This document shows positions 13,012-19,513 of a DNA stretch of 64,000 nucleotides, piece after piece. The position numbers and the translations under genes are program-made. The notes below the pieces were generated by a model. That model saw only the letters and a list, made by a program, of their open reading frames with translations, did not search any database and was not told the DNA's origin. Position 1 is the first letter of the stretch; each line of letters begins with the position of its first letter. Source of the stretch: a virus; IMG/VR virus record IMGVR_UViG_3300044739_000018, positions 99,482-163,481 of that record, one strand, 5' to 3'.

Positions 13012-13357
13012 GGGGCTGACAGGTTTCGACGGTGCAAGTGAAGCTAGGAGTGCGACCGGTCTTGGGCAGAGACCTAAAACGGCCTACCAAAAACAAACGA
13101 CAACGACATCGTTGCCGAGGCAGAGGCCGTCCTGGCTTCTGCTGCTCTCGCTACTGTCTGACAGTAGCTTGCGGGGAAGCCCATCCTTGAGATCCAAACG
13201 GGCATGTGACATGACTCTCAGGAAAGACTGAGTGGCGCTCCGTGAAATGCGGGCTGACAGCCGGAAAGACGGCACACTGGCCCGACAGTAAACGGGAATG
13301 GTCGTATCACAAGTAGTGAATCTGCAACGGACGTGGGTTCGAATCCCACCAGCTCCA
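13012..13357 (+). ncRNA. ssrA: tmRNA
   Basis: The tRNA-like domain is intact: 5' GGGGCTG with GACAGGTTTCGACGG, 3' GTGGG-TTCGAAT-CCCAC and CAGCTCC. The tag frame that ends in TGA reads toward its end NDNDIVAEAEAVLASAALATV, acidic then hydrophobic. This recalls the Bxz1 phage tag, which ends AALV, more than the usual host ALAA ending. The resume codon is not certain. tmRNA rescues ribosomes stalled on broken mRNA and tags the product for proteolysis. CCA is not encoded. Confidence 0.95.
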
Positions 13358-13582
13358 CGTGTATGCGCAACGAAAGGTTGGCTTAGAGGCAGCCATCCTA
13401 TAATGAGTGGGGTAACGGTCCATCTTGGCAGTAGCTGGGGTGGACCTCCGGGCAATACCGTTGGAGACAGCGAGTACGTCCGGGATCAGGTACGTGGGGA
13501 CTAGCCTGCCCATCGGTAACCGCTTTCTCCGTTCCTCGGAACCGCCCTTTGGCGTAATAGCACATCCTTGCGTGACACACCT

Positions 13583-13665
13583 GGAGAGGACCCGAACGGT
13601 CAGGAGCCTCGTTGGAAGCGAGGTACGGGTGCAAGCCCTAGTGGGTTCGACCCCCACCCTCTCCG
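13583..13665 (+). tRNA. tRNA-Ser(GGA)
   Basis: Acceptor GGAGAGG/CCTCTCC, anticodon arm CCTCG-TTGGAAG-CGAGG, class II variable arm, T-arm GTGGG-TTCGACC-CCCAC. Confidence 0.93.
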
Positions 13666-14028
13666 CTCCACATAGCGGGACGACAACTAATCGCGTTACA
13701 GGAAGTCGTTCTGCACGACCAAGGAGGTGAGTGAAGGTTATCAGCACCTACATCCGGTGGCATCAAGCTTCCGTTTGGAGCCTTCTCTCACACCGCAACC
13801 TGATCTGAAAGTGGTACGACCGGCCCGACAAGAGGCTACCCTCCTCAGCGTCCCGCCTCCCTGGCTCGGTGCCCGCATGCGTGCGGGCTTACCTGCGGTG
13901 TGATTCCTCAGGTGAGAGTGGTCGTGAATCCACGTGATTTGACGGTAAGCCAACGCTCGTTGCAGTGAGAACGTGGCTTCGCAGGAACAAGATGTCGGAA
14001 TGCTGAACTGGCCGTGACGGTGCAGTCG
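13666..14028 (+). other. 363-nt spacer without a convincing gene
   Basis: Holds AAGGAGGTGA at 13721 followed by short GTG frames of 26 and 55 codons that I cannot support, a GCCCGCA/TGCGGGC hairpin (13872-13889) and a CAACGCTCGTTG palindrome at 13951. It could carry a structured RNA. Confidence 0.3.
13951..13962. promoter_or_regulatory. CAACGNNCGTTG palindrome
   Basis: CAACGCTCGTTG in the non-coding spacer before tRNA-Gln(TTG). Confidence 0.5.
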
Positions 14029-14099
14029 TTGGGATTCGTATATCGGTAGTACACCCGGCTTTGAACCGGGTGGAGTGGGTTCGACTCCCGCATCCCCCC
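14029..14099 (+). tRNA. tRNA-Gln(TTG), first copy, mismatched acceptor tip
   Basis: Anticodon arm CCCGG-CTTTGAA-CCGGG and T-arm GTGGG-TTCGACT-CCCGC are good. The acceptor TTGGGAT/ATCCCCC has U-C mismatches at pairs 1-72 and 2-71. A sound second Gln(TTG) is at 21848. Confidence 0.75.
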
Positions 14100-14148
14100 T
14101 TGAACGGAGACTGAAACACCTGATCCAAAGGTAACAGCGTTCCATCAT

Positions 14149-14222
14149 GCCCCCATCGTTTATGGGTAGGACATCAGCCTTTCAAGCTGATAGACAGGGT
14201 TCGAGTCCCTGTGGGGGTACCA
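14149..14222 (+). tRNA. tRNA-Glu(TTC)
   Basis: Acceptor GCCCCCA/TGGGGGT, anticodon arm TCAGC-CTTTCAA-GCTGA, T-arm CAGGG-TTCGAGT-CCCTG, encoded CCA. The next tRNA starts 2 nt later. Confidence 0.93.
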
Positions 14223-14223
14223 A

Positions 14224-14294
14224 GGCGCATTAGTTTAGTGGGAAAACAACTGGTTCTCAGCCAGTCGTCAGGAGTTCGATCCTCCTATGCGCTA
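14224..14294 (+). tRNA. tRNA-Glu(CTC)
   Basis: Acceptor GGCGCAT/ATGCGCT, anticodon arm ACTGG-TTCTCAG-CCAGT, T-arm AGGAG-TTCGATC-CTCCT. Confidence 0.92.
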
Positions 14295-14351
14295 CTCATA
14301 GCAACGGCTCCGTGGCTCCTCCATCGGTACACCCGATGAGAGGGGGTGAAC

Positions 14352-14513
14352 GTGCCCAAGTATCACAGAGTAACGGGAGCCACCCGCTGCTATGTCTGCG
14401 GCCAGCGTCTGACGCTGACCGACTATGACGACGGCGATGAGGTCATCGCTAGTCACATAGACAAGACTCACATGAGAGTCATCAAGGCTCTCATTCGTTT
14501 CGCCCGCTCCTAG
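14352..14513 (+). CDS. C2H2 zinc-finger micro-protein
   Basis: GTG start after GAGGGGGTGAAC; 53 residues with CYVCG and, 22 residues later, HIDKTH, the spacing of a classical C2H2 finger, plus a basic C-terminus (KALIRFARS). Ends TAG. Likely DNA or RNA binding. A second C2H2 protein lies at 17347. Confidence 0.7.
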   Translation: MPKYHRVTGATRCYVCGQRLTLTDYDDGDEVIASHIDKTHMRVIKALIRFARS

Positions 14514-14572
14514 CTGGCGGCCCGGCGACACCTGCCGTAAGTGGTGTGACGTGGGGGAGAGACCTCATCCAT

Positions 14573-14649
14573 TGCCGGGTAGCTCAGATAGGCAGAGCAG
14601 CCGCCTGTTAAGCGGAAGCGCGTGGGTTCGATCCCCACCCTGGCAGCCA
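14573..14649 (+). tRNA. tRNA-Asn(GTT)
   Basis: Acceptor TGCCGGG/CCTGGCA, anticodon arm CCGC-CTGTTAA-GCGG, T-arm GTGGG-TTCGATC-CCCAC, encoded CCA. Confidence 0.93.
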
Positions 14650-14650
14650 T

Positions 14651-14725
14651 GGGACGATAGCCAAGTGGTAAGGCGACGGATTGCAACCCCGTCATTCGTC
14701 GGTTCGATTCCGACTCGTCCCTCCA
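14651..14725 (+). tRNA. tRNA-Cys(GCA)
   Basis: Acceptor GGGACGA/TCGTCCC, loop TTGCAAC with an A31-C39 mismatch, T-arm GTCGG-TTCGATT-CCGAC, encoded CCA. One base after tRNA-Asn. Confidence 0.9.
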
Positions 14726-14775
14726 TGTGATACAGAACCCGATCCTGACCTAGCAGGAGCAGTCGCCGCGGGGTC

Positions 14776-14827
14776 CCCCATGTATCCACAAACTGAGAGA
14801 TACTATTCAGAATGTGGATAGATGGGG
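14776..14827. repeat. 52-bp imperfect palindrome with two DnaA-box-like TATCCACA arms
   Basis: CCCCAT-G-TATCCACA-AA-CTGA, 10-nt loop, TCAG-AA-TGTGGATA-G-ATGGGG. The internal mismatches are placed symmetrically. The TATCCACA arms resemble DnaA boxes in inverted orientation. A second hairpin GTCCTCC-GGT-GGAGGAC overlaps its end (14827-14843). Confidence 0.55.
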
Positions 14828-14878
14828 TCCTCCGGTGGAGGACTGAAACTGGTGATGGTAGGGTAACTGTCTCAACTT

Positions 14879-14951
14879 GTGCGTGTAGCTCAACTGGCAG
14901 AGCACGACGTTGCCAACGTCGAGGTCGAGGGTTCGAACCCCTTCACGCACT
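14879..14951 (+). tRNA. tRNA-Gly(GCC)
   Basis: Acceptor GTGCGTG/CACGCAC, anticodon arm CGACG-TTGCCAA-CGTCG, T-arm GAGGG-TTCGAAC-CCCTT. Confidence 0.93.
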
Positions 14952-14956
14952 CGCAT

Positions 14957-15029
14957 GCGGGAGTGATGTCAACGGTTAGCATCTCTGCCTTCCAAGCAGA
15001 TCGTGCCGGTTCGAATCCGGTCTCCCGTT
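14957..15029 (+). tRNA. tRNA-Gly(TCC)
   Basis: Acceptor GCGGGAG/CTCCCGT, anticodon arm TCTGC-CTTCCAA-GCAGA, T-arm GCCGG-TTCGAAT-CCGGT. Confidence 0.93.
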
Positions 15030-15204
15030 CTTGACGCTGGCACCGGCGTGTCATAAAATGGGCGTTGGCGGAGAAGCCTACGGGGCGACTCCGAGTGTAA
15101 TCCGATCAGTCGAACCTCAGCCTCACGGTGAAGGCCCACTACTTACTCAAAGCCGGAACCTAAAGGCGGGCACCGTAATCGGGTTGCCGCGCAAAGAAAG
15201 TACC

Positions 15205-15230
15205 GAGAAGGGGCCGCAAGGCCCCTTCTC
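15205..15230 (+). terminator. Perfect 11-bp stem with GCAA tetraloop
   Basis: GAGAAGGGGCC-GCAA-GGCCCCTTCTC. Very stable, no U-run; it sits 5 nt before tRNA-Thr(TGT) and could be a processing or partial termination signal. Confidence 0.55.
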
Positions 15231-15234
15231 ACTA

Positions 15235-15309
15235 GCCTTCGTGATGTCAACGGCAGCATTCCTGTCTTGTAAACAGGTCGTGGCGGTTCGAATCCGTCCG
15301 GAGGCTCCA
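15235..15309 (+). tRNA. tRNA-Thr(TGT)
   Basis: Acceptor GCCTTCG/CGGAGGC, anticodon arm CCTGT-CTTGTAA-ACAGG, T-arm GGCGG-TTCGAAT-CCGTC, encoded CCA. Confidence 0.93.
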
Positions 15310-15446
15310 AGCAGTTGTGATGAAGCAGCATGTAAGCCGCCTGGCGGTGGAAACTCGCGGTCCGAATCTCAGGCTGGCAGAAATGCCAAGGGAACGGTGG
15401 CACTGGGAGCCGTTGGGGTGTTGGAACTTCTTGAATGACTGCTCAT

Positions 15447-15521
15447 GGTTCAGTAGCTCAGACTGGTTAGAGCGTCCGGTTGAAACCCGGGAGGTCGTCC
15501 GTTCGATCCGGACCTGAACCA
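15447..15521 (+). tRNA. tRNA-Phe(GAA)
   Basis: Acceptor GGTTCAG/CTGAACC, anticodon loop TTGAAAC, T-arm GTCCG-TTCGATC-CGGAC. Confidence 0.93.
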
Positions 15522-15536
15522 CGCCGATAGAGTCTC

Positions 15537-15770
15537 ATGGCTTCTATCACCATCACCATCCCCGATGCTCAGGTTCAACGAGTGTTGGACGCCTTCAGCC
15601 ATCGTTACGGCTACCAAGACCAGATTGACGGCGCACCAAACCCTCAAACGAAGGTCCAGTTCGCCAAGCAGCAGGTGGCACTCTGGATCAAGCGAGAGAC
15701 CGAGGACTACGAGCGGGCAATCCGAATCGCAGCAGCCGAGGCGGCTGCCATTGCACTCGACGCCACCTGA
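15537..15770 (+). CDS. Small phage protein, Ala-rich C-terminus
   Basis: 77 residues opening MASITITIPDAQVQRVLDAF. It resembles small phage proteins with a beta strand and two helices that follow tail genes, but I cannot name it. The C-terminus is Ala-rich helical. Confidence 0.65.
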   Translation: MASITITIPDAQVQRVLDAFSHRYGYQDQIDGAPNPQTKVQFAKQQVALWIKRETEDYERAIRIAAAEAAAIALDAT

Positions 15771-15784
15771 CGTAGAATCAGACC

Positions 15785-16135
15785 ATGTGTGGTGGAGGGA
15801 AGTGCAACCCCGATCCTCAGGTCGCCGCCAGCTTCCACCGCCTGGAGGAGCAGCGTCTGGCTGACATCGAGCGGTGGGGCCAGTGCGAGGAGATCAGCTA
15901 CCGCAACAAACGGTGCCACTACCCAATCGGTCACGACCGCGGGCACCATGCCGGTGACGGAATCACCTGGGCAACGGACGTTGAACATGAGGGCGGCCAG
16001 GCGGCAGAGCTGAAGAAGTTGTTCGAGACGTGCAAGACGATCATCCCCGGCATCGAGCTGCCCGCATGGGTGGAGTTCCAGGCCGACTTGTCTCACCTGG
16101 GCTTTCTGCTGGGGATCAAGAACGAGGACGCGTAA
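15785..16135 (+). CDS. Cys/His-rich hypothetical protein
   Basis: Opens MCGGGKCNPDP; 116 residues with CEEISYRNKRCHYPIGHDRGHH in the middle, a probable metal site. It contains an exact palindrome CAACGGACGTTG (15972-15983). Its TAA stop is at tRNA-Val positions 8-10, so transcript processing would separate the two. Confidence 0.7.
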   Translation: MCGGGKCNPDPQVAASFHRLEEQRLADIERWGQCEEISYRNKRCHYPIGHDRGHHAGDGITWATDVEHEGGQAAELKKLFETCKTIIPGIELPAWVEFQADLSHLGFLLGIKNEDA

Positions 16136-16197
16136 CTCAGAGGCAGAGTGCCAGGACGACACCCTGGTGGTCATTGGTTCGAATCCAATCGTGTCCA
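16126..16197 (+). tRNA. tRNA-Val(GAC) with C33
   Basis: Acceptor GGACGCG/CGTGTCC, anticodon arm CCAGG-ACGACAC-CCTGG, T-arm ATTGG-TTCGAAT-CCAAT. Position 33 is C in place of the near-universal U. Confidence 0.85.
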
Positions 16198-16415
16198 CGC
16201 AGCAAAATGCCAACTCAAGTTGAAGAGGCACCCATACCGAGAGCACATCGTCTTCATAAGACGCCCTGTGCGGATTAAGAGTTTACCAACGGTAGGCTGC
16301 TACATCATTGTGTCGATGTAGTTTGATCAGGACCCTCGGGGCAGGTAGCGCACTCGGCAGATAACCGGGGAGGCGGCCATGGTGGAACCTTGGAAACACG
16401 AGCCAAGCACTGCGG

Positions 16416-16485
16416 TGCCGTGTGATTTGGTAATCAAGGCTGGCTTATATCCAGCCCCTCTCGGGTTCGACTCCCGGCGCGGCTA
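16416..16485 (+). tRNA. tRNA-Ile(TAT), U-U at pair 1-72
   Basis: Acceptor TGCCGTG/CGCGGCT pairs except 1-72, anticodon arm GCTGG-CTTATAT-CCAGC, T-arm TCGGG-TTCGACT-CCCGG. Short D-arm TGAT/ATCA. Confidence 0.82.
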
Positions 16486-16564
16486 CGTCATGACCTACCT
16501 CCGAGAGTTCTCCACAGTGAGTGGGTAGTGTCGGCAGGAAAACTCGGCTGACTGTCGGCCACTT

Positions 16565-16639
16565 GCGTAACAAGCCAACTAGGTTGGAGGCGCTACCCTG
16601 ATAAGGTAGATATGCGAGGTTCGAATCCTCGGTTACGCA
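16565..16639 (+). tRNA. tRNA-Ile(GAT)
   Basis: Acceptor GCGTAAC/GTTACGC, anticodon arm CTACC-CTGATAA-GGTAG, T-arm CGAGG-TTCGAAT-CCTCG. Confidence 0.93.
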
Positions 16640-16680
16640 CTCAGAAATACGACTGATGCAGCAATAGAAACAGCGACCAG

Positions 16681-16745
16681 GAGGGGCCTGAAACCCCTTC
16701 GGCCTGCCGAGGTCAGCATGCGGCTCTTAACCGCCTCGCCCCTCT
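16681..16745 (+). other. tRNA-Lys-like element without a T-arm
   Basis: Outer stem GAGGGGC/GCCCCTC encloses an anticodon-like arm GCGG-CTCTTAA-CCGC (CTT), but the stretch before it holds overlapping hairpins (AGGGG-CCTGAAA-CCCCT and TTCGG-CCTG-CCGAG) and no T-loop follows. Confidence 0.35.
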
Positions 16746-16781
16746 CTGCTGAAACTGTTGAAGGCGTATCAACTGAAGCAA

Positions 16782-16854
16782 GCCTCTCTGGCGTAATGGA
16801 TAGCGTGTCGGCCTTTTAAGCCGGTCGGTCAGGGTTCGAATCCCTGGGGGGGCA
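16782..16854 (+). tRNA. tRNA-Lys(TTT)
   Basis: Acceptor GCCTCTC/GGGGGGC with two G-U pairs, anticodon arm CGGC-CTTTTAA-GCCG, T-arm CAGGG-TTCGAAT-CCCTG. Confidence 0.92.
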
Positions 16855-16862
16855 CTTTTCAT

Positions 16863-16938
16863 AGGCGGGTAGCTCAGAGGCCAGAGCAGCACCCTTACAA
16901 GGTGAAGTGCGAGGGTTCGACTCCCTCTCCGCCTACCA
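16863..16938 (+). tRNA. tRNA-Val(TAC)
   Basis: Acceptor AGGCGGG/TCCGCCT, anticodon arm CACC-CTTACAA-GGTG, T-arm GAGGG-TTCGACT-CCCTC, encoded CCA. Confidence 0.93.
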
Positions 16939-16939
16939 T

Positions 16940-17017
16940 GGTGGCCGTAGCTCAGTTGGTTAGAGCGCCAGGTTGTGATCCTGGATGTCGGGGGTTCGAG
17001 TCCCCTCGGTCACCCCA
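16940..17017 (+). tRNA. tRNA-His(GTG)
   Basis: Acceptor GTGGCCG/CGGTCAC with G at -1 opposite C73, the histidine identity element; anticodon arm CAGG-TTGTGAT-CCTG; encoded CCA. The final A is also the A of the next gene's ATG. Confidence 0.93.
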
Positions 17018-17169
17018 TGAGCACCAAAGTCAAAGAGATCACGTCGAATCCCAACGGGGACCGGCGACGGTGCCAGCTCTGCAATCCAACCCCTGACCGA
17101 ATTCCACTGGACAAGGTGTGGGCCTGGTCGCTAGAACATCCAGGAGAACCTTGGAGGCGAAGTGGCTGA
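17017..17169 (+). CDS. Small protein starting on a tRNA CCA end
   Basis: 50 residues opening MSTKVKEITSNPNGDRRRCQL; the ATG uses the terminal A of tRNA-His CCA. Has CQLC near residue 19. Overlaps the next GTG start. Confidence 0.6.
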   Translation: MSTKVKEITSNPNGDRRRCQLCNPTPDRIPLDKVWAWSLEHPGEPWRRSG

Positions 17170-17347
17170 GACCCTGACGGACGTTTCCCAGCACTACCGG
17201 GAGCGGGCAGAAGTCAGCATGTACTGGTGGGACGAGGACGACGAGGTTGCCATGGAGATCGTGCAGGACGCCATGAAGAACCTCATGTTCGCCTTCAAGC
17301 GGGCAGGAGTACGAGTACCGGCCCTGCACGTCACGGGCAGGAAGTAA
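17162..17347 (+). CDS. Small acidic helical protein
   Basis: GTG start, 61 residues opening MAETLTDVSQHYRERAEVSM, with WWDEDDEVAM and no motif. Stop-start overlap TAATG to the zinc-finger gene. Confidence 0.65.
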   Translation: MAETLTDVSQHYRERAEVSMYWWDEDDEVAMEIVQDAMKNLMFAFKRAGVRVPALHVTGRK

Positions 17348-17607
17348 TGGGCGACCCGTTCCGCTGTGGACGTTGCGACACGTGGTTCGACTACTACGAG
17401 GCCCTGGAGCGGCACATCGCGAAGGAGCATCCCAAGCCCTCGGACAAGTCGGTCCTCGCCACCATGCAGTATGAATTGAAGGAGGCGCTGCTTGAAATCC
17501 AGCGGCATCATGCCGACTTCAAGAAGGTCAGTCAGGCCCTCGACGACTACGAGGAGCATGGCGATGCGAAATTGCTTTACAAGACGGTCAGGAGCGTTGT
17601 AGGATGA
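17347..17607 (+). CDS. C2H2 zinc-finger protein with helical tail
   Basis: 86 residues. FRCGRCDTWFDYYEALERH then IAKEH fits CxxC-x12-HxxxxH, a classical finger, followed by a charged helix. Probable DNA- or RNA-binding protein encoded inside the tRNA locus. Confidence 0.75.
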   Translation: MGDPFRCGRCDTWFDYYEALERHIAKEHPKPSDKSVLATMQYELKEALLEIQRHHADFKKVSQALDDYEEHGDAKLLYKTVRSVVG

Positions 17608-17616
17608 TTCCCACGT

Positions 17617-17689
17617 TGCGGTGGGAGGGGACGGAGACCCTGTCAGGCTCATAACCTGGACTATGCGAGTTCGATTCTCGCCGCCGCTA
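17617..17689 (+). tRNA. tRNA-Met(CAT), U-U at pair 1-72
   Basis: Acceptor TGCGGTG/CGCCGCT pairs except 1-72, anticodon loop CTCATAA, T-arm GCGAG-TTCGATT-CTCGC. A mismatched 1-72 pair is the hallmark of initiator tRNA, but the three G-C pairs of the initiator anticodon stem are absent. Confidence 0.82.
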
Positions 17690-17713
17690 CTAAGCAGTAC
17701 AGCTTAACCTCTT

Positions 17714-17789
17714 GCCGGGAGGGTGAAACGGTTTCCACGGGGGCCTCATAAGCCTCAGACATGCGGTTCGACTCCGCTTCCCGCCACCA
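17714..17789 (+). tRNA. tRNA-Met/Ile2(CAT)
   Basis: Acceptor GCCGGGA/TCCCGCC with C-C at 2-71, anticodon arm GGGGC-CTCATAA-GCCTC, T-stem GCGG/CCGC, encoded CCA. It could be elongator Met or a lysidine-modified Ile tRNA. Confidence 0.82.
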
Positions 17790-17912
17790 TCTAAGGGACG
17801 CCTCCAAGGAGGTGAGTCCGATGTAGCAGCAACAACTAACATGCGAAGACACTCAACGGAGTGCCAGGAGTAACTCGGTAACACGGGCGCTGCTCCACAG
17901 GTCAATCGGGAG

Positions 17913-17931
17913 GCCAGGCCCCGCAAGTCGG
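17913..17931 (+). terminator. Hairpin before tRNA-Ala(GGC)
   Basis: GGCCCCG-CAAGT-CGGGGCC, 7-bp GC stem without a U-run. Confidence 0.4.
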
Positions 17932-17947
17932 GGCCGCTCCAATTCTT

Positions 17948-18023
17948 GGGGACGAAGCTCAGCAGGTTGAGCATCTGTCTGGCAGACAGAAGGTCGAGGG
18001 TTCGAATCCCTTCGTCTCCACCA
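17948..18023 (+). tRNA. tRNA-Ala(GGC)
   Basis: Acceptor GGGGACG/CGTCTCC, anticodon arm TCTGT-CTGGCAG-ACAGA, T-arm GAGGG-TTCGAAT-CCCTT, encoded CCA. Confidence 0.92.
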
Positions 18024-18025
18024 TC

Positions 18026-18265
18026 ATGGCATCAGCAACCGAAGGCAAAATCGACGTAGAGGTTACGCACGCATTCTGTATTGACCGTGCAGTCAAGACC
18101 TTGAAGTCGGTCTACAAGGCGGGTTTGAGTGCCGAGATCATCGAGCACACGCTGGCAACAGTGGACCGCTGGTTGAAGATTGCCGCAGAGATCCGAGCGG
18201 GTGACGAGCTTGCTAGCTACAAGTTCAACGCCCTGAAGAGGCAGTTGGAAGAGGAGAGTATGTAG
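18026..18265 (+). CDS. Helical hypothetical protein
   Basis: ATG two bases after tRNA-Ala CCA; 79 residues opening MASATEGKIDVEVTHAFC, otherwise all helical. No motif. Confidence 0.65.
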   Translation: MASATEGKIDVEVTHAFCIDRAVKTLKSVYKAGLSAEIIEHTLATVDRWLKIAAEIRAGDELASYKFNALKRQLEEESM

Positions 18266-18483
18266 TACGAACTCGGTGCGGACGTGATTCCGCCACTGCC
18301 TTCTGCCAACGCCTGGGCCGAACCGTGACGAACGGTGACTGCAAGGGAAGGTGCCGACATGGGAACTCCGGCCGGGTTACCTGTGAGCGGATAGAGGGGT
18401 CAGTGAAGAAATGACCCGATAGGGGAACGCTGTGCCGCGGAGGCGGCGGTCCCTTTCTTATCCATCCTTTATCTCCGCAACAC
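18266..18483 (+). other. 218-nt spacer rich in hairpins
   Basis: Contains GCGGA/TCCGC, ACCGT-GACGA-ACGGT, GGGTCA/TGACCC and GCCGC-GGAG-GCGGC hairpins in a row and no supported reading frame. A structured RNA is possible. Confidence 0.3.
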
Positions 18484-18556
18484 GGGCCTGTAGCTCCAAC
18501 GGTAGAGCAACTGCTTTGCAAGCAGAGGGTTGTCGGTTCGAATCCGACCTGGTCCA
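18484..18556 (+). tRNA. tRNA-Ala(TGC)
   Basis: Acceptor GGGCCTG/CTGGTCC with U-U at 6-67, anticodon loop TTTGCAA, T-arm GTCGG-TTCGAAT-CCGAC. Confidence 0.9.
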
Positions 18557-18561
18557 CGCAA

Positions 18562-18644
18562 GGGCGAGTGGCGTAATTGGCAGCCGCGCTGGTCTTAGGA
18601 ACCAGTGTCTATATGACGTGCGGGTTCGAGTCCCGCCTTGCCCA
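18562..18644 (+). tRNA. tRNA-Leu(TAG)
   Basis: Acceptor GGGCGAG/CTTGCCC, anticodon arm CTGGT-CTTAGGA-ACCAG, class II variable arm, T-arm GCGGG-TTCGAGT-CCCGC. Confidence 0.93.
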
Positions 18645-18645
18645 C

Positions 18646-18927
18646 GTGACGGCACGAGCAGGAACAGCAAGGAAGTCCACCGGAGCGGTAGCCAAGGGAG
18701 CCACTCGGCGGATATCAGTAGCTCGCACGGGAGGGTATCCGTGTGGCTTCTGTGGTGGCGGGAAACCGAACGGGCAGCGGTACTGTGCCCAGTGCATTGA
18801 CGAGTATGCCGACTTCATGGAAGTCACTGGCATCGACGAGTCACCGCACAGTGCCGACCTCTACAAGCTCTATCGCTTCATGTCTATGAAGGATGAAGTC
18901 GAGCGCATCAAAGAGAAGTACAGCTAG
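18646..18927 (+). CDS. Basic zinc-ribbon protein
   Basis: GTG immediately after tRNA-Leu; 93 residues with a basic N-terminus, then PCGFCGGGKPNGQRYCAQC, a CxxC-x10-CxxC ribbon, and a C-terminal helix (DEVERIKEKY). The TAG stop overlaps the first base of the next tRNA. A ribosome binding site is not visible. Confidence 0.65.
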   Translation: MTARAGTARKSTGAVAKGATRRISVARTGGYPCGFCGGGKPNGQRYCAQCIDEYADFMEVTGIDESPHSADLYKLYRFMSMKDEVERIKEKYS

Positions 18928-19004
18928 CTGACGTAGCCCAATCCGGCAGAGGCACATGGTTCAGAACCATGCCAGTGGAGGTTCGAGTCCTCTCGTCAGC
19001 ACCA
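18927..19004 (+). tRNA. tRNA with Leu anticodon (CAG) on a class I body
   Basis: Acceptor GCTGACG/CGTCAGC, anticodon arm CATGG-TTCAGAA-CCATG, five-base variable region, T-arm GGAGG-TTCGAGT-CCTCT, encoded CCA. Bacterial Leu tRNAs normally have long variable arms, so charging is uncertain. Confidence 0.85.
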
Positions 19005-19005
19005 A

Positions 19006-19081
19006 GCCTCTGTAGTGCTAATGGTTATCACGTCGGTTTCGTAAACCGAAGGACTCAGTTCGACTCTGAGCAGAGGCTCCA
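19006..19081 (+). tRNA. tRNA-Thr(CGT)
   Basis: Acceptor GCCTCTG/CAGAGGC, anticodon arm TCGGT-TTCGTAA-ACCGA, T-arm CTCAG-TTCGACT-CTGAG, encoded CCA. Confidence 0.93.
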
Positions 19082-19082
19082 C

Positions 19083-19165
19083 GCGAACGTGGCGGAATGG
19101 TATACGCGCTAGGTCGAGAGCCTAGTGCCCGCAAGGGATTGAGGGTTCGACTCCCTCCGTTCGCA
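19083..19165 (+). tRNA. tRNA-Leu(GAG) with C33
   Basis: Acceptor GCGAACG/CGTTCGC, anticodon arm CTAGG-TCGAGAG-CCTAG with C at position 33, class II variable arm, T-arm GAGGG-TTCGACT-CCCTC. Confidence 0.9.
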
Positions 19166-19202
19166 CAAATCGTTGACCCGCTCGCCCTCCAATGTTAGGG
19201 TC

Positions 19203-19218
19203 AGGTTCAACTGAACCT
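19203..19218. promoter_or_regulatory. Palindrome AGGTTCA-AC-TGAACCT
   Basis: Seven-base perfect arms 20 nt upstream of the likely GTG start of the zinc-ribbon gene. Candidate operator or translation-control hairpin. Confidence 0.4.
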
Positions 19219-19237
19219 CAAGACCATGGAGGCGGCG

Positions 19238-19513
19238 GTGGACGAGTACGTGGCGCTGTTCTGCCCGCACTGCGGCGTGCATCTCAACGAGGTTGAGACG
19301 GACGACGAGACCCTGGTTGCCCTCACTCCTGAGCCTGGGACCAGTGTGAAGTGCGGCCACTGTGGTATCGAGACCGACGACTGGAACCACATCGTCCAGT
19401 GCCGTCGCACGCTTGGCGCTGTGGGGGAGCTTCGGTTCCGTCAGGCGGCTGAGCGTCTTGCCGCTCTGGAGCAAGAGCTTGCCCTCGGCACGGAAGCTAC
19501 GCGGGCCTTCTAA
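19238..19513 (+). CDS. Zinc-ribbon protein whose stop is a tRNA anticodon loop
   Basis: GTG 19238 has GGAGG five bases upstream (ATG 19226 is an alternative). The product carries LFCPHCGVHLN and VKCGHCGIETD, a double CxxC ribbon, and a helical C-terminus. The last 33 nt are also tRNA-Arg(TCT), and the TAA stop forms the last bases of that tRNA's anticodon loop. Making mature tRNA would therefore destroy the mRNA, and a translating ribosome would block tRNA folding. Confidence 0.7.
   Translation: MDEYVALFCPHCGVHLNEVETDDETLVALTPEPGTSVKCGHCGIETDDWNHIVQCRRTLGAVGELRFRQAAERLAALEQELALGTEATRAF

Noticed and set aside
13081-13170. CAACGACATCGTTG in the tmRNA as another copy of the 12-bp palindrome
   Set aside because: The spacer is four bases, not two, and it falls in the tag-coding region where codons explain the sequence.
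15030-15204. Possible extra tRNA between tRNA-Gly and tRNA-Thr
   Set aside because: T-loop-like bases (GTCGAAC) occur but no acceptor or anticodon stem can be formed around them.
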